DNA of 64,000 bases from Neisseria perflava. GTDB lineage: Bacteria; Pseudomonadota; Gammaproteobacteria; Burkholderiales; Neisseriaceae. Shown piece by piece: positions 19,170 to 28,661 of the stretch (its first letter is position 1; each line of letters starts with the position of its first letter). The notes beneath the pieces are model-generated. The model had not been told where the DNA came from, did not search any database, and saw nothing but the letters and a program-made list of their open reading frames with translations. A program made the position numbers and the translations under genes. The stretch lies in the NCBI RefSeq assembly GCF_024170405.1, contig NZ_JALJYC010000005.1:1-64000 (forward strand). Direction: 5' to 3'.

Positions 19170-19553
19170 ATGCGCAAACTGACCGCACTCGCCCTGCTGA
19201 CTGCCGCGCTAACCCTGACCGCCTGCGGTAACAGCCAACAATCCGATACCGACAAACCGGCCGCCGCCGAAAAAGTGGTGCAGGCATTTGAAAAAAGCAA
19301 AGAGCAGCGTTTTACCGAAGGTTTCCGCGAGAGCTTCGGTAAAGCCGTCAGCACCTCCTGTCTGGCTGCGGCGGAGCAAGCCAAAGTCGCCTCAGCTGAA
19401 GCCCAAACCCTCTGCACCTGCGCCGCTGAAAAAGCCGTGGGCGCATTAAGCGATGCCGACATTCTACGGATTCAGGAAGAAGGAGCGGATTCTCCGGTTG
19501 CCCAAGCGTTGCGACAGAAAGCGGAAAAAGCCGCCGATACCTGCCGCCGGTAG
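19170..19553 (+). CDS. Small lipoprotein of unknown function
   Basis: This 127-residue protein has a clear lipobox (LTLTAC, Cys 19) and a mature domain rich in Ala, Glu and Lys. Two Cys-containing stretches, SCLAAAEQAK and LCTCAAEK, plus a final DTCRR suggest disulfides in the periplasm. The ATG at 19170 follows AAGGAAACCC, 22 bases after the spermidine-synthase-like gene. No family was recognised. It is probably a helical envelope lipoprotein. Confidence 0.75.
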   Translation: MRKLTALALLTAALTLTACGNSQQSDTDKPAAAEKVVQAFEKSKEQRFTEGFRESFGKAVSTSCLAAAEQAKVASAEAQTLCTCAAEKAVGALSDADILRIQEEGADSPVAQALRQKAEKAADTCRR

Positions 19554-19563
19554 TTGCCCCTCA

Positions 19564-19601
19564 CAGGCCGTCTGAATTTATGCTAACTTTCAGACGGCCT
19601 G
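19564..19601. terminator. Inverted AG-DUS pair
   Basis: CAGGCCGTCTGAA and TTTCAGACGGCCTG arms with a short loop separate the lipoprotein gene from the hydrolase gene. Confidence 0.7.
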
Positions 19602-19627
19602 CACACCACATAGAATAAGGATATTTT

Positions 19628-20275
19628 ATGCTCAAACCCGACATCCTCCGTATCCCCGGCCCGGCCGGTTGCTTGGAAACCATCTTTCTGCCCGCGCAAG
19701 AACCCGCACGCGGGGTGGCGATACTCAACCACCCCAACCCGCTGCAAGGCGGCACCAACACCAACAAAGTGATTCAAACCGCCGCCAAAGCGCTCGCGCA
19801 GCTCGGTTTTCACTGCTACCTGCCCAATTTGCGCGGTGTGGGCAACAGTGAAGGCGAACACGATTACGGGCGCGGCGAAACGGCCGACTGTCTTGCCGTG
19901 ATTGATTATGCCCGTGCGCAACACCCTGATGTGGCTGAATTTGCCTTAGCCGGTTTCTCTTTCGGCGGCTATGTCGCCACTTTTGCCGCGCAAGCGCGCA
20001 CGCCCGATTTGCTGCTGCTTATCGGCCCGGCGGTACACCATTACACCGACCGCCCCGAGCCTTCATCCGTACCCGATGCCGCCAAAACGCTGCTGATTCA
20101 CGGTGCCGATGACGAGGTGGTGGCAATCAGTAAAGCCCTGTCGTGGGCGGAACCGCAGAATCTGCCTGTGGTGGCGATTGCCGGTTCGTCGCATTTCTTC
20201 CACGGCAAATTGATTGTATTGCGCGATACGATTTTGCGTTTTGCACCGGCGCTGCTGGATAATTCGGTCAAATAA
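19628..20275 (+). CDS. Alpha/beta hydrolase (YfhR/Bem46-small or DLH-like)
   Basis: The 215-residue cytoplasmic hydrolase has nucleophile S111 in the elbow AGFSFGGY, an acidic residue in GADDEV (about 160) and a catalytic His in GSSHFFHG (about 196). The N-terminal HPNPLQGGTNTNKV block is typical of a widespread proteobacterial group of small uncharacterised alpha/beta hydrolases. The ATG at 19628 follows AAGGATATTTT. The natural substrate is unknown. It is set off by DUS hairpins on both sides. Confidence 0.85.
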   Translation: MLKPDILRIPGPAGCLETIFLPAQEPARGVAILNHPNPLQGGTNTNKVIQTAAKALAQLGFHCYLPNLRGVGNSEGEHDYGRGETADCLAVIDYARAQHPDVAEFALAGFSFGGYVATFAAQARTPDLLLLIGPAVHHYTDRPEPSSVPDAAKTLLIHGADDEVVAISKALSWAEPQNLPVVAIAGSSHFFHGKLIVLRDTILRFAPALLDNSVK

Positions 20276-20277
20276 AC

Positions 20278-20317
20278 AAAATGCCGTCTGAAAACGCTGA
20301 TTTTCAGACGGCATTTT
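20278..20317. terminator. AT-DUS pair after the hydrolase gene
   Basis: AAATGCCGTCTGAAAA and TTTTCAGACGGCATTTT arms, AT dialect, directly past the stop codon. Confidence 0.8.
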
Positions 20318-20356
20318 GACGTAAGCCGATTGACAACCAAAGCAGTGGACATCCCG

Positions 20357-20452
20357 CGTAGGGTGGGCATTTATGCCCACGCGGTTTAGGTTTGTCATGC
20401 CGGTTATCTATTGGAACGACAACTGCGTGGGCAACAACTTGCCCACCCTACG
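20357..20452. repeat. Palindromic GTAGGGTGGGCA repeat
   Basis: The outer arms CGTAGGGTGGGCA (20357-20369) and TGCCCACCCTACG (20440-20452) are perfect inverted repeats. An inner pair, TGCCCACGC and GCGTGGGCA, nests inside them. It fills the gap between two genes and has no coding potential. It resembles the short REP/BIME-like repeats of many proteobacteria. Confidence 0.7.
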
Positions 20453-20458
20453 AATCTC

Positions 20459-20995
20459 CTAGCTGTTCATCAGCCACCACTGCAAGCCCACCAGCGTTTT
20501 CGCGTCGCGGATTTCATCATTGGCCAAAGCCTCTTTTACCTGCTCACGGTTCATCAACACGGTTTCAGTGATTTCGTCTTCGTCATTGCTCAACGTGCTG
20601 CCCAAGCGCACACCCTCGGCTTGATAGAGGTACATTTTTTCATCGCAAAAACCGACAGCAGTGTAAAAGGTATGCAGCAGCTTCACGCTGTCGGCAGCAT
20701 AAGGCGTTTCCTCCGCCAATTCGCGCAAAGCGCATTCGGAGGGATCTTCCCCCGCAACATCTAGCTTGCCCGCCGGCAGTTCCAACACCGCTTGATCGGC
20801 GGCATAACGCCATTGGCGCACCAGCACCACTTCGTCATTATCCGTTACCGCCAACACGCAGGCCGCACCCGGATGACGAATCACCACGCGCTGGCTTTCG
20901 TTGCCGTTGGGCAGACGGATTTTGTCGCGGCTGATGGTAACAAAAGTACCTTCGTAAATCGGTTCGCTGCTGATTTTGGTTTCTTTTAAGTCCAT
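20459..20995 (-). CDS. NUDIX hydrolase, ADP-ribose pyrophosphatase type
   Basis: The 178-residue protein carries a NUDIX box from G76 to about E97 with the REL-EET core, preceded by the LPAGK strand typical of ADP-ribose pyrophosphatases (NudF/ADPRase), and FYTAVGF after it. It would hydrolyse ADP-ribose or related nucleotides in the cytoplasm. The ATG at 20995 follows AAAGGAAAATAAACAC and begins a normal NudF-like N-terminus. Oddly, the frame is open upstream through a DUS hairpin into a lipoprotein-like gene, with no stop codon between them. Confidence 0.9.
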   Translation of the reverse strand: MDLKETKISSEPIYEGTFVTISRDKIRLPNGNESQRVVIRHPGAACVLAVTDNDEVVLVRQWRYAADQAVLELPAGKLDVAGEDPSECALRELAEETPYAADSVKLLHTFYTAVGFCDEKMYLYQAEGVRLGSTLSNDEDEITETVLMNREQVKEALANDEIRDAKTLVGLQWWLMNS

Positions 20996-21026
20996 GTGTT
21001 TATTTTCCTTTCTCTTCGCTCTTAAA

Positions 21027-21054
21027 GGCCGTCTGAAAGATTTTTCAGACGGCC
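21027..21054. terminator. Inverted AG-DUS pair inside a continuous frame
   Basis: GGCCGTCTGAAA and TTTCAGACGGCC arms lie between the lipoprotein-like gene and the NUDIX gene. The minus-strand frame is open right across this structure. Confidence 0.7.
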
Positions 21055-21809
21055 AATCGGTTAACGCAAACGGTCCATGGAAATCACTGCCGTCCATACT
21101 CCATATTAAGCCGTCGCCAATCAGTCCGACAATACTGACCGTGTCCAAAGCTAAGGTTATCGGCGTAGCAATGGCTTTTAAAACGTTTTTACCCGCCGCA
21201 CCTTTATTCAATCCGCGTTTTTGCGCATAAATGCTGATTGGAACTGTCTGTTTGAAACGATAATCCACCGCTGTGTTTTGCGGCTTGCTATATAGCCAGC
21301 CTTTTACCGTATAACACCGCTCATACCTTTCTCCCGTTTTCAGCTGCGCTCGAGGGGAATACCACAATTTTCTCAACTTTTGCAATTCCCCCTGAGTTTC
21401 AGGGAAATAGACCAAACAGAATTCACTCGTGAAACCGTTACCGTCACGGCTCATGATAACCGGCAACGATGTCAAAGATTTGCCGGTATCGAGCGTATAG
21501 GGGACATTTTCTTTTTTCTTGCCGATAATTTGAAATGGCTTAGCCATCTTCGCCTCAACCAACTGCAACACATCATCCGAGCTACCGGGGTTCAAGCCTA
21601 ACCAATATTTTTGCCCCATCATGACCAAACTGCCCGCTTTCAGATTATCCGTGTCCTGCTGCACTTTACCGAACGCATAAATCTGATCTTCCCCAACCTG
21701 TTTCTCTTGATAGGTATAGCTTCTATTACTTCCGTCCCACATCAAAGCCGTACACCCCCGTCAGCGCGACAGCGCAACCCAACATACCCGCTATGTTCAA
21801 CCACTTCAT
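21055..21809 (-). pseudogene. Lipoprotein paralog with a frameshift in its signal peptide and no stop codon
   Basis: From the ATG at 21809 the sequence begins MKWLNIAGMLGCAVALTG and would continue as a lipobox (LTGC), but a run of five G (21755-21759) puts the cysteine codon out of frame and a TAA follows at about codon 28. One G fewer restores LTGCTALMWDGSN, matching LSGCTAMMW of the paralog at 21897-22610. The body (about 230 residues) aligns with that paralog up to the ALDTVSxVGLxGD motif. At the 3' end no stop occurs before the NUDIX start. It could be decaying, or switched by slippage in the G run. The family's function is unknown. Confidence 0.75.
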
Positions 21810-21855
21810 TTTATACCGTCCTTTAAATTCAATGTGATACGCGAAACCTCATATC

Positions 21856-21885
21856 AGGCCGTCTGAAAACCTTTTCAGACGGCCT
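21856..21885. terminator. Inverted AG-DUS pair after the intact lipoprotein paralog
   Basis: AGGCCGTCTGAAAAC and TTTTCAGACGGCCT arms with almost no loop. Confidence 0.8.
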
Positions 21886-21896
21886 TTCACGCATTC

Positions 21897-22610
21897 CTAC
21901 GGTTTGCCGCCGTCAAAATTCCACATAAACAAATCGCCCAGCAAGCCGACCACGCTGACAGTATCTAAAGCGATGGTTAAAGGCGTGGCGATGACTTTCA
22001 AGGTATTGCCCGCCACCCGGCCTTTGTTGATTTTCATTTTTTCGATATAAATTCTCACCGGTACGCTGCTTTGGAAACGGTAGTCCTCACGGGCATTGAC
22101 CGGCTTGGCAAACAGAGTGCCGCCGGTTTGGAAGCATTGTTTGAAATAACGGTCACCGCCCTCGAATCCGATAGCCTTCAATTTCGCTTTTTCATCGGCA
22201 TTATTGGCGCGGTACGCCAGGCAAAAGCGGCTTTCAAACGTCATGCTATCCTTATCCAAATTGACCGGCAATGCGCTTAATTCAGACGGTGCACGCAGCG
22301 CAGCACTATCTTCCGGCTTAATAGTAAAGCGGTTCGGCAAATCAATGTTCAAAACCGGCAACAGCTTTTCAGCACGCTCGGGCGGAATCACAAACCAATA
22401 TTGTCCGCCCATCATCACCAAGCTGCCTTTTTGCAACTCGCCGTCCGTTTTACGGGCAAGGCCGAAGGCATAGATATTGTCCTTGGCAACATCGACTTCG
22501 TCCCGATAACGGATATTGGGGCCGCCGCTGCCGGCGCTCCACATCATAGCGGTACAGCCCGACAATGCGGCAGCCGCCACGCAAGCCGCCGATAATACAC
22601 GGATATTCAT
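21897..22610 (-). CDS. Lipoprotein of unknown function (intact tandem paralog)
   Basis: The 237-residue protein has a signal peptide with lipobox AALSGC (Cys about 19). The mature domain contains NIYAFGLARK, GSLVMMGGQYWFVIPPE and a C-terminal hydrophobic stretch IATPLTIALDTVSVVGLLGDLF. The same blocks occur in the damaged neighbour at 21055-21809, so the two are tandem duplicates. ATG 22610 is chosen over 22613 because AAGGAA lies at better spacing. No known family was recognised; an envelope role is inferred only from the lipobox. Confidence 0.8.
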   Translation of the reverse strand: MNIRVLSAACVAAAALSGCTAMMWSAGSGGPNIRYRDEVDVAKDNIYAFGLARKTDGELQKGSLVMMGGQYWFVIPPERAEKLLPVLNIDLPNRFTIKPEDSAALRAPSELSALPVNLDKDSMTFESRFCLAYRANNADEKAKLKAIGFEGGDRYFKQCFQTGGTLFAKPVNAREDYRFQSSVPVRIYIEKMKINKGRVAGNTLKVIATPLTIALDTVSVVGLLGDLFMWNFDGGKP

Positions 22611-22671
22611 CATGCTTTCCTTATAAAAAAGATACTGCATAAAAAGATACTGCTTGATTGAAAAACAAAAC

Positions 22672-22701
22672 AGGCCGTCTGAAATCTTTTTCAGATGGCC
22701 T
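22672..22701. terminator. DUS hairpin after folB, one arm degenerate
   Basis: AGGCCGTCTGAAA pairs with TTTCAGATGGCCT. The second arm reads AGGCCATCTGAA, a one-base variant. Confidence 0.65.
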
Positions 22702-22708
22702 CTCCGAC

Positions 22709-23062
22709 TCACGCTTCTTTACTGCGCTCAATCTCCACGCCCACTTCTTTCACATCCGGCAAAATACCCAGTTTCACAATGCGCACGCGCACCCACAATG
22801 CGCCGAAATCCTGCAAAACCAGCGTCGCCACATGCTCCGCCAGCATTTCCAAGAGCAGGAAATCCTGTTCGCGCAAACTGCGGCGCACGGCTTCGCACAC
22901 GTCGCCGTAGTGTACCGTATCGGCGATGTCGTCGCTCAAGGCGGCTTTTTGCGCCACGCCGATGTCCAAATCCAAAATCAGGGTTTGCAACTGCTCGCGT
23001 TCCCAGTCGTACACGCCGATTAAAGTGTCGGCCTTCATGCCGCGTAAAAAGATTTTATCCAT
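22709..23062 (-). CDS. folB: Dihydroneopterin aldolase FolB
   Basis: FolB cleaves 7,8-dihydroneopterin in folate synthesis. The 117-residue protein begins MDKIFLRGM, has the conserved GVYDWER (about 16-22) with the substrate-binding Glu, and the catalytic-region TVHYGDV and LLLEMLAE segments. The start at 23062 (or the in-frame ATG at 23068) matches the usual N-terminus; longer upstream frames are not FolB-like. It diverges from plsY with only about 58 bases between starts, so the two promoters must overlap. Confidence 0.93.
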   Translation of the reverse strand: MDKIFLRGMKADTLIGVYDWEREQLQTLILDLDIGVAQKAALSDDIADTVHYGDVCEAVRRSLREQDFLLLEMLAEHVATLVLQDFGALWVRVRIVKLGILPDVKEVGVEIERSKEA

Positions 23063-23120
23063 TTGCATCGTCCGTTTTTTTGGATAGAATAAGCACTTCA
23101 TTGTAAGCAAAGCGTCAAAA

Positions 23121-23729
23121 ATGTTCAATGTATTGGCAGTAACCGCTTCCTATCTCATCGGCTCGCTCTCGTTTGCCGTTATCGTATCCAAATGCTACGG
23201 CATGGACGACCCACGCACTTACGGTTCGGGCAATCCGGGTGCCACCAATGTCTTGCGCAGCGGCAAGAAAAAAGCCGCCGCGCTGACCCTGCTCGGCGAC
23301 GCGCTCAAAGGCTTGGTGGCGGTGGTATTGGTACGCTGCCTGCAAGACAAATTCGGCTTGGCCGACAGCACGGTCGCGCTCTCTGCCGTGGCTGCGCTGG
23401 TCGGGCATATGTGGCCGGTGTTTTTCGGCTTTAAGGGCGGTAAGGGTGTCGCCACCGCGCTGGGCGTATTGCTGGCCTTGTCGTGGCCGACGGCGCTGGT
23501 GTGCGCGTTGGTATGGCTGGTAATGGCGTTCGGCTTTAAAGTTTCCTCGCTGGCAGCTCTAGTGGCGACGGTCATCAGCCCGATTGCGGCGTATTTTTTT
23601 ATGCCGTATGGGTCTTGGGTATGGGCAACAGCAGTGATTGCCGTATTGGTACTGTACCGGCATAAAAGCAATATCCAAAACCTGCTCTCCGGCAAAGAGA
23701 GCAAAATCGGCGATAAGGCCGGTAAATAG
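23121..23729 (+). CDS. plsY: Glycerol-3-phosphate acyltransferase PlsY
   Basis: PlsY transfers an acyl group from acyl-phosphate to glycerol-3-phosphate, the first step of phospholipid synthesis, in the inner membrane. The 202-residue protein has several membrane helices and the three signature loops: GSGNPGATNVLR (about 35-46), the GHMWPVFFGFKGGKGVAT block (about 94-111) and the C-terminal HKSNIQNLL. The length is normal. A conventional intrinsic terminator follows. Confidence 0.96.
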   Translation: MFNVLAVTASYLIGSLSFAVIVSKCYGMDDPRTYGSGNPGATNVLRSGKKKAAALTLLGDALKGLVAVVLVRCLQDKFGLADSTVALSAVAALVGHMWPVFFGFKGGKGVATALGVLLALSWPTALVCALVWLVMAFGFKVSSLAALVATVISPIAAYFFMPYGSWVWATAVIAVLVLYRHKSNIQNLLSGKESKIGDKAGK

Positions 23730-23747
23730 CCGCAAACGTATTGCGCA

Positions 23748-23776
23748 AAAGCCCGACAGCGTTCGGGCTTTGTTTT
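23748..23776 (+). terminator. Intrinsic terminator of plsY
   Basis: AAAGCCCG and CGGGCTTT arms enclose an eight-base loop followed by GTTTT. It contains no DUS. Confidence 0.8.
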
Positions 23777-23926
23777 ATCCTGCGCGTCATCGGGCAATGC
23801 TGCTTTTTCAGACGGCCTCGTTCAAAAAAGTAAGCAACAATCCGTTTGATTTTATGCATAAAACTTGCTTAGGCCGTCTGAACGGATTATCATCGCCGTT
23901 TATTTTTTATCCCCCTGTTTTTTGTG

Positions 23927-25420
23927 ATGCCATTGAAAACATACGCCAAACATGCATTGACCGCCCTGACCGCGCTCGCCCTCTCCGCCTGTTCGCTGGT
24001 AAAATACCAACCGCTTGAAACCATTGATAAAGTCGATTTAACCAAGGGCTACCGTCTGGAGCGCCAACAAGCCGACTGGAGCAAAGACGACACCCTGGTG
24101 GTGTTGATGTTTTCCGGCGGCGGCACACGTGCGGCGGCTTTGGGCTACGGCGTGTTGGAAGAGCTAAACCGTTCCCAAGTCACCATCGGCGGGCAAAACA
24201 AATCCCTGCTGGAGCATGTCGATGTGGTCATCGGCGTATCCGGCGGCTCGGTATTGGCGGCCTATTACGCGCTTAACGGAAAAGACACCATCCCCGCTTT
24301 CTACAAACGCTTCCTGCGCCAAAATTTCCAGCGCACCATCATCAAACAGGCTTTCTCCGCCGCCAACCTACCGCGCTTGGCCTCGCCCGAGTTCGGCCGT
24401 GGCGATTTGTTGCAAGAGCAGTTTGAAACCTATCTCTTCGGCGACAAAACCTTTGATGATTTGGACAAACACCGCAAAGGGCCGTTTGCCATCGTGACCG
24501 CTTCCGACATGGGCACGTCTTCGCAACTGAAATTCATTCAGGAAAGTTTCGACCCGATGTGCCTGAATCTGGGCGATTTGCACATTGCCCGCGCCGTGGC
24601 CGCCTCCAGCGCCGTGCCGCTGGTGTTTGCCCCCGTTACACTCAACAACAACGGCGGCAACTGCGGTTATCAGATTCCGAAAAGCATCGCAGCCGTCCTT
24701 GACAGCAGTAAAACCCAAGCGCAACGCAACGCCATCCGCTCAAGATGGGAAAACACCTATGAGCAATATGCCGACAGCAAAGCGCGTCCGTATATCCACC
24801 TGCTCGACGGCGGCCTGACCGACAATCTCGGCATGCGCGTCTTGTTGGACTTCGCCGACCTGAGTTCGGACACCATGATGCAGCGGATGCATCAGGCCGG
24901 TATCCGCCGCTTGGTTATCATCAGCGTCAATGCGCAAAACGAATTAACCAAAGAAATCGACAAATCCGCCAACGTACCCGGCGTGGCCAGCGTGGTCAGC
25001 GCGATTGTCGATATTCCGATTGACCGCTATTCGCAAAATACGCTGCAAAATTTCCGCATGTTTGCCGAACAATGGAACAGCGAGCAAGGCAAACTGCCCG
25101 CCGACAAGCAGGTTAACCTGTCGTTTGTCAGCCTTAATTTGCGCGATTTGACCGACCCCGCCATGCGCCAAAAAATGCTGAACGTCCCCACCAGTTTCTA
25201 TCTACCCGCCGAAGATGTGGACAACCTGCGCCAATCCGCAACCTTCCTAATGCAAAACTCGTCCGAGTATCAAAAGCTGTTGAAAGATTTGGGCGCAAAA
25301 CCCAACTTGAAAGCCGCCGAAACAACAGAAAACGACGACAATGATGACAACGGTGCCGATTATGTACCGATTGCCCAACGCTATCCGGCAGCAGCAAGCG
25401 CAGTAAACGCAGCGCAATAA
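23927..25420 (+). CDS. Patatin-like phospholipase lipoprotein
   Basis: The 497-residue protein has a lipoprotein signal (LALSAC, Cys 22). The patatin domain shows the oxyanion GGGTRAA (65-71), nucleophile S105 in GVSGGS and the catalytic Asp in DGGLTDN (about 294), the Ser-Asp dyad of bacterial patatin lipases. Lipidation suggests an envelope lipase acting on phospholipids, but whether it faces the periplasm or the surface cannot be told. The C-terminus is acidic and low in complexity ([11 protein letters not shown]). ATG 23927 is preferred over the adjacent GTG. Confidence 0.9.
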   Translation: MPLKTYAKHALTALTALALSACSLVKYQPLETIDKVDLTKGYRLERQQADWSKDDTLVVLMFSGGGTRAAALGYGVLEELNRSQVTIGGQNKSLLEHVDVVIGVSGGSVLAAYYALNGKDTIPAFYKRFLRQNFQRTIIKQAFSAANLPRLASPEFGRGDLLQEQFETYLFGDKTFDDLDKHRKGPFAIVTASDMGTSSQLKFIQESFDPMCLNLGDLHIARAVAASSAVPLVFAPVTLNNNGGNCGYQIPKSIAAVLDSSKTQAQRNAIRSRWENTYEQYADSKARPYIHLLDGGLTDNLGMRVLLDFADLSSDTMMQRMHQAGIRRLVIISVNAQNELTKEIDKSANVPGVASVVSAIVDIPIDRYSQNTLQNFRMFAEQWNSEQGKLPADKQVNLSFVSLNLRDLTDPAMRQKMLNVPTSFYLPAEDVDNLRQSATFLMQNSSEYQKLLKDLGAKPNLKAAETTENDDNDDNGADYVPIAQRYPAAASAVNAAQ

Positions 25421-25440
25421 GTCCGTCAGGTTTCCAACCA

Positions 25441-25471
25441 CTTTCAGACGGCCTATAATGCCGTCTGAAAG
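25441..25471. terminator. Hybrid AG/AT DUS pair before queH
   Basis: CTTTCAGACGGC and GCCGTCTGAAAG arms; the left DUS is AG type and the right one AT type. The loop contains TATAAT, so it may also supply a -10 element for queH. Confidence 0.6.
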
Positions 25472-25496
25472 CAAACTTTTATTTTTCTATAACAAT

Positions 25497-26219
25497 ATGA
25501 ATCCGAACACACCCGAAGTTACCCCCATCGACCGCCCCGTCCTCGTTCCGCCGGGCGGACATAAAAAAGTTTTGCTGCACTCCTGCTGCGCCCCCTGCTC
25601 GGGCGAAGTGATGGAAGCCATGCTCGCCAGCGGTATCGACTACACCATTTATTTTTACAATCCCAATATCCATCCGCATAGAGAATACATGCTGCGCAAA
25701 GAGGAAAACATCCGCTTTGCTGAAAAATTCGGCATTCCGTTTATCGACAAAGACGACGATTACGAAAACGACCGCAAAGAGTGGTTTGAAAAAGCCAAAG
25801 GCATGGAACACGAGCCGGAGCGCGGTATCCGCTGCACCATGTGCTTTGACATGCGCTTTGAAAAAGCCGCCCAATACGCGCATGAAAACGGTTTTCCCGT
25901 GTTAACCAGCTCGCTGGGCATTTCCCGCTGGAAAGACATGAAACAGATTAACGGCTGCGGCCAACGCGCCGTCGCGCCCTACGATGACGTGGTTTATTGG
26001 GATTTCAACTGGCGCAAAGGCGGCGGCAGCGCACGCATGATTGAAATCAGCAAACGCGAACATTTCTACCAGCAGGAATACTGCGGCTGCGCCTATTCGC
26101 TGCGCGACTCCAACGCCCACCGCCGCTCGCAAGGCCGCGTGCCGATTAAATTAGGCGTTTTGTATTACGGCGATGATTCAACAATTTACGAGCCGCAAAT
26201 GATTAAAGTGGACAAATAA
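25497..26219 (+). CDS. queH: Epoxyqueuosine reductase QueH
   Basis: QueH reduces epoxyqueuosine to queuosine in tRNA, replacing QueG in many bacteria. The 240-residue protein has the characteristic cysteines C30, C31 and C34 in HSCCAPC, a second pair in RCTMCFDMR (about 117-125) and a final pair in YCGCAYS (about 201-207), which bind an iron-sulfur cluster and a second metal. The start at 25497 lies past the DUS hairpin; upstream in-frame codons encode the DUS itself and were rejected. Queuosine is made in the same anticodon loop position targeted by other tRNA-modification genes. Confidence 0.92.
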   Translation: MNPNTPEVTPIDRPVLVPPGGHKKVLLHSCCAPCSGEVMEAMLASGIDYTIYFYNPNIHPHREYMLRKEENIRFAEKFGIPFIDKDDDYENDRKEWFEKAKGMEHEPERGIRCTMCFDMRFEKAAQYAHENGFPVLTSSLGISRWKDMKQINGCGQRAVAPYDDVVYWDFNWRKGGGSARMIEISKREHFYQQEYCGCAYSLRDSNAHRRSQGRVPIKLGVLYYGDDSTIYEPQMIKVDK

Positions 26220-26246
26220 TTCTGACCGCAAATTATCCAGATAACA

Positions 26247-26280
26247 AAATGCCGTCTGAAATTTCAGACGGCATTTTTTA
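26247..26280. terminator. AT-DUS bidirectional terminator, queH/kdsA
   Basis: AAAATGCCGTCTGAAA and TTTCAGACGGCATTTT form a 32-base perfect palindrome with a T run, between convergent genes. Confidence 0.85.
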
Positions 26281-26289
26281 TGGCTTTAC

Positions 26290-27188
<899 letters not shown>

Positions 27189-27194
27189 ATTAGG

Positions 27195-27578
27195 TTACAA
27201 AACCGTATGCGGCGGTTCGTAAGTAATCACATCCCGGATTTTGTTTTGCTCATCCACCAGCACCACTTTCGGCTCATACGCGGCGATTTCCGGCTCAGAC
27301 AACATCACATACGACATGATAATCACAATATCGCCCTTCTGCACCAACCGCGCCGCCGCACCGTTCAGACACACCACGCCGCTGCCGCGCTCGCCGGCAA
27401 TGGTATAGGTTTCCAAACGCGCGCCGTTGTTGTTGTTGACGATGGACACTTTTTCATTGACGCAGATACCGGCGGCATCGAGCAAATCCAAATCGACGGT
27501 AATGCTGCCGACATAGTTTAAATCGGCTTCGGTAACGGTGGCACGGTGTATCTTGCCGCCGAGCATGGTACGGAACAT
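27195..27578 (-). CDS. panD: Aspartate 1-decarboxylase proenzyme PanD
   Basis: PanD makes beta-alanine for pantothenate and CoA. The 127-residue proenzyme has the self-cleavage site G24-S25 (YVGSITVD), which yields the pyruvoyl group on the new alpha chain. The [17 protein letters not shown] segment (about 73-89) is diagnostic. The ATG at 27578 follows GAAAGAAGGAAACCC. It acts with panB (17032-17820), far upstream on the same strand. Confidence 0.97.
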   Translation of the reverse strand: MFRTMLGGKIHRATVTEADLNYVGSITVDLDLLDAAGICVNEKVSIVNNNNGARLETYTIAGERGSGVVCLNGAAARLVQKGDIVIIMSYVMLSEPEIAAYEPKVVLVDEQNKIRDVITYEPPHTVL

Positions 27579-27605
27579 GGGTTTCCTTCTTTCAAATTCA
27601 TCTTG

Positions 27606-27647
27606 CGTTTTCAGACGGCCTGATTCAATAAAGGCCGTCTGAAAACG
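27606..27647. terminator. Inverted AG-DUS pair, cutA-panD
   Basis: CGTTTTCAGACGGCC and GGCCGTCTGAAAACG form perfect 15-bp arms. Confidence 0.8.
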
Positions 27648-27657
27648 AAAAGCGCTA

Positions 27658-27981
27658 TTATAACCCCAACTGCGCCTTCATCCAGCGCAAATAAGGCACA
27701 AATCCGCGCGATACCGTCTGCATCAGGATTTGCGGACATTCGTAGCTGTGGTGGGCGCGGATGGTTTTTTCGATTTCGCCGTAATAACAACGCGCCGTTT
27801 TAATCACCAAGCGCGTTTCCGGATCGCGGTAGATTTCGCCCTGCCACACATACTGGCTGGTGATGTCTTCATATTGTACGCAGGCGGCAAGCTGCTTTTG
27901 CAGCAGCAGTAAGCCGATTTTCTCGGCTTCTTCGCGCGTGGCGGTTGTGGTGGTAATGATTACGGGTTTGAAATGCGGCAT
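27658..27981 (-). CDS. cutA: Divalent-cation tolerance protein CutA
   Basis: A 107-residue trimeric protein of the CutA1 family, linked to copper tolerance. Family marks are the [16 protein letters not shown] start (about 7-22), [18 protein letters not shown] (about 31-48) and ETRLVIKT. The tail (RWMKAQLGL) is typical. It is followed 15 bases upstream by a LysE-type gene ending at 27997, and the pair with one single DUS between could be co-transcribed. Confidence 0.94.
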   Translation of the reverse strand: MPHFKPVIITTTTATREEAEKIGLLLLQKQLAACVQYEDITSQYVWQGEIYRDPETRLVIKTARCYYGEIEKTIRAHHSYECPQILMQTVSRGFVPYLRWMKAQLGL

Positions 27982-27996
27982 TTCAGACGGCCTCCG

Positions 27997-28623
27997 TTAA
28001 TGAATCCATACTTCCCATACCAACATCAGCCCAATCAGCATGAAGATCAAACCGCAAATGCGGTTGAGCCACATCAGGCGTTGCCCTTGATTGAGCCAAT
28101 CGGCCAATTTTTTCCCGCTGCCGGCATAAATAAACTGCCATAAGTTTTCAATCAGGAAAAAGCCGACAACCAAAATCGCATACTGCGGCAGCAAAGGCTG
28201 GGAAAAATCAATAAATTTCGGGAAAAACGCTACAAAAAACAAAATCGCTTTCGGATTGGACAGGCTGACCCAAATGCCGTTTTTAAACAACTGCCACGAC
28301 GCAGGAGCGGCTTTCAACACGCCTTCCTGCAAATGGCTGCCCGAATCCCGATAGCTGCGCACACCCAGATAAAGCAAGTAGGCCGCACCCGCCAATTTGA
28401 TGACGGTAAGCAGCCACGGCATTTTTGCGCTAATCAGCGACAGCCCGAACAAGGAGGTAAACAGCAGGACAAACAGCCCTAGCATCAACCCCGCCATCAC
28501 CCATAGCGTTTTTTTCACGCCATAATTCATGCCGCACTGAAAGGCAAAAATCATGTTCGCGCCCGGTGCGGCTGAAACCAAAAACGTGCTGGCGGCAAAA
28601 AATAAAAAGTTAGCCCATGTCAT
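27997..28623 (-). CDS. LysE/RhtB family amino-acid exporter
   Basis: The 208-residue inner-membrane protein has about six hydrophobic helices, the family N-terminal block SAAPGANMIFAFQCGMN (about 17-33) and SNPKAILFFVAFFPKF (about 136-151). Members export amino acids or homoserine lactones, but the substrate cannot be predicted. ATG 28623. It shares a direction with cutA downstream and the HAD gene upstream. Confidence 0.88.
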   Translation of the reverse strand: MTWANFLFFAASTFLVSAAPGANMIFAFQCGMNYGVKKTLWVMAGLMLGLFVLLFTSLFGLSLISAKMPWLLTVIKLAGAAYLLYLGVRSYRDSGSHLQEGVLKAAPASWQLFKNGIWVSLSNPKAILFFVAFFPKFIDFSQPLLPQYAILVVGFFLIENLWQFIYAGSGKKLADWLNQGQRLMWLNRICGLIFMLIGLMLVWEVWIH

Positions 28624-28661
28624 AAGGCGGTTTCTCTAACAAAGCGGTTTTCAGACGGCCT

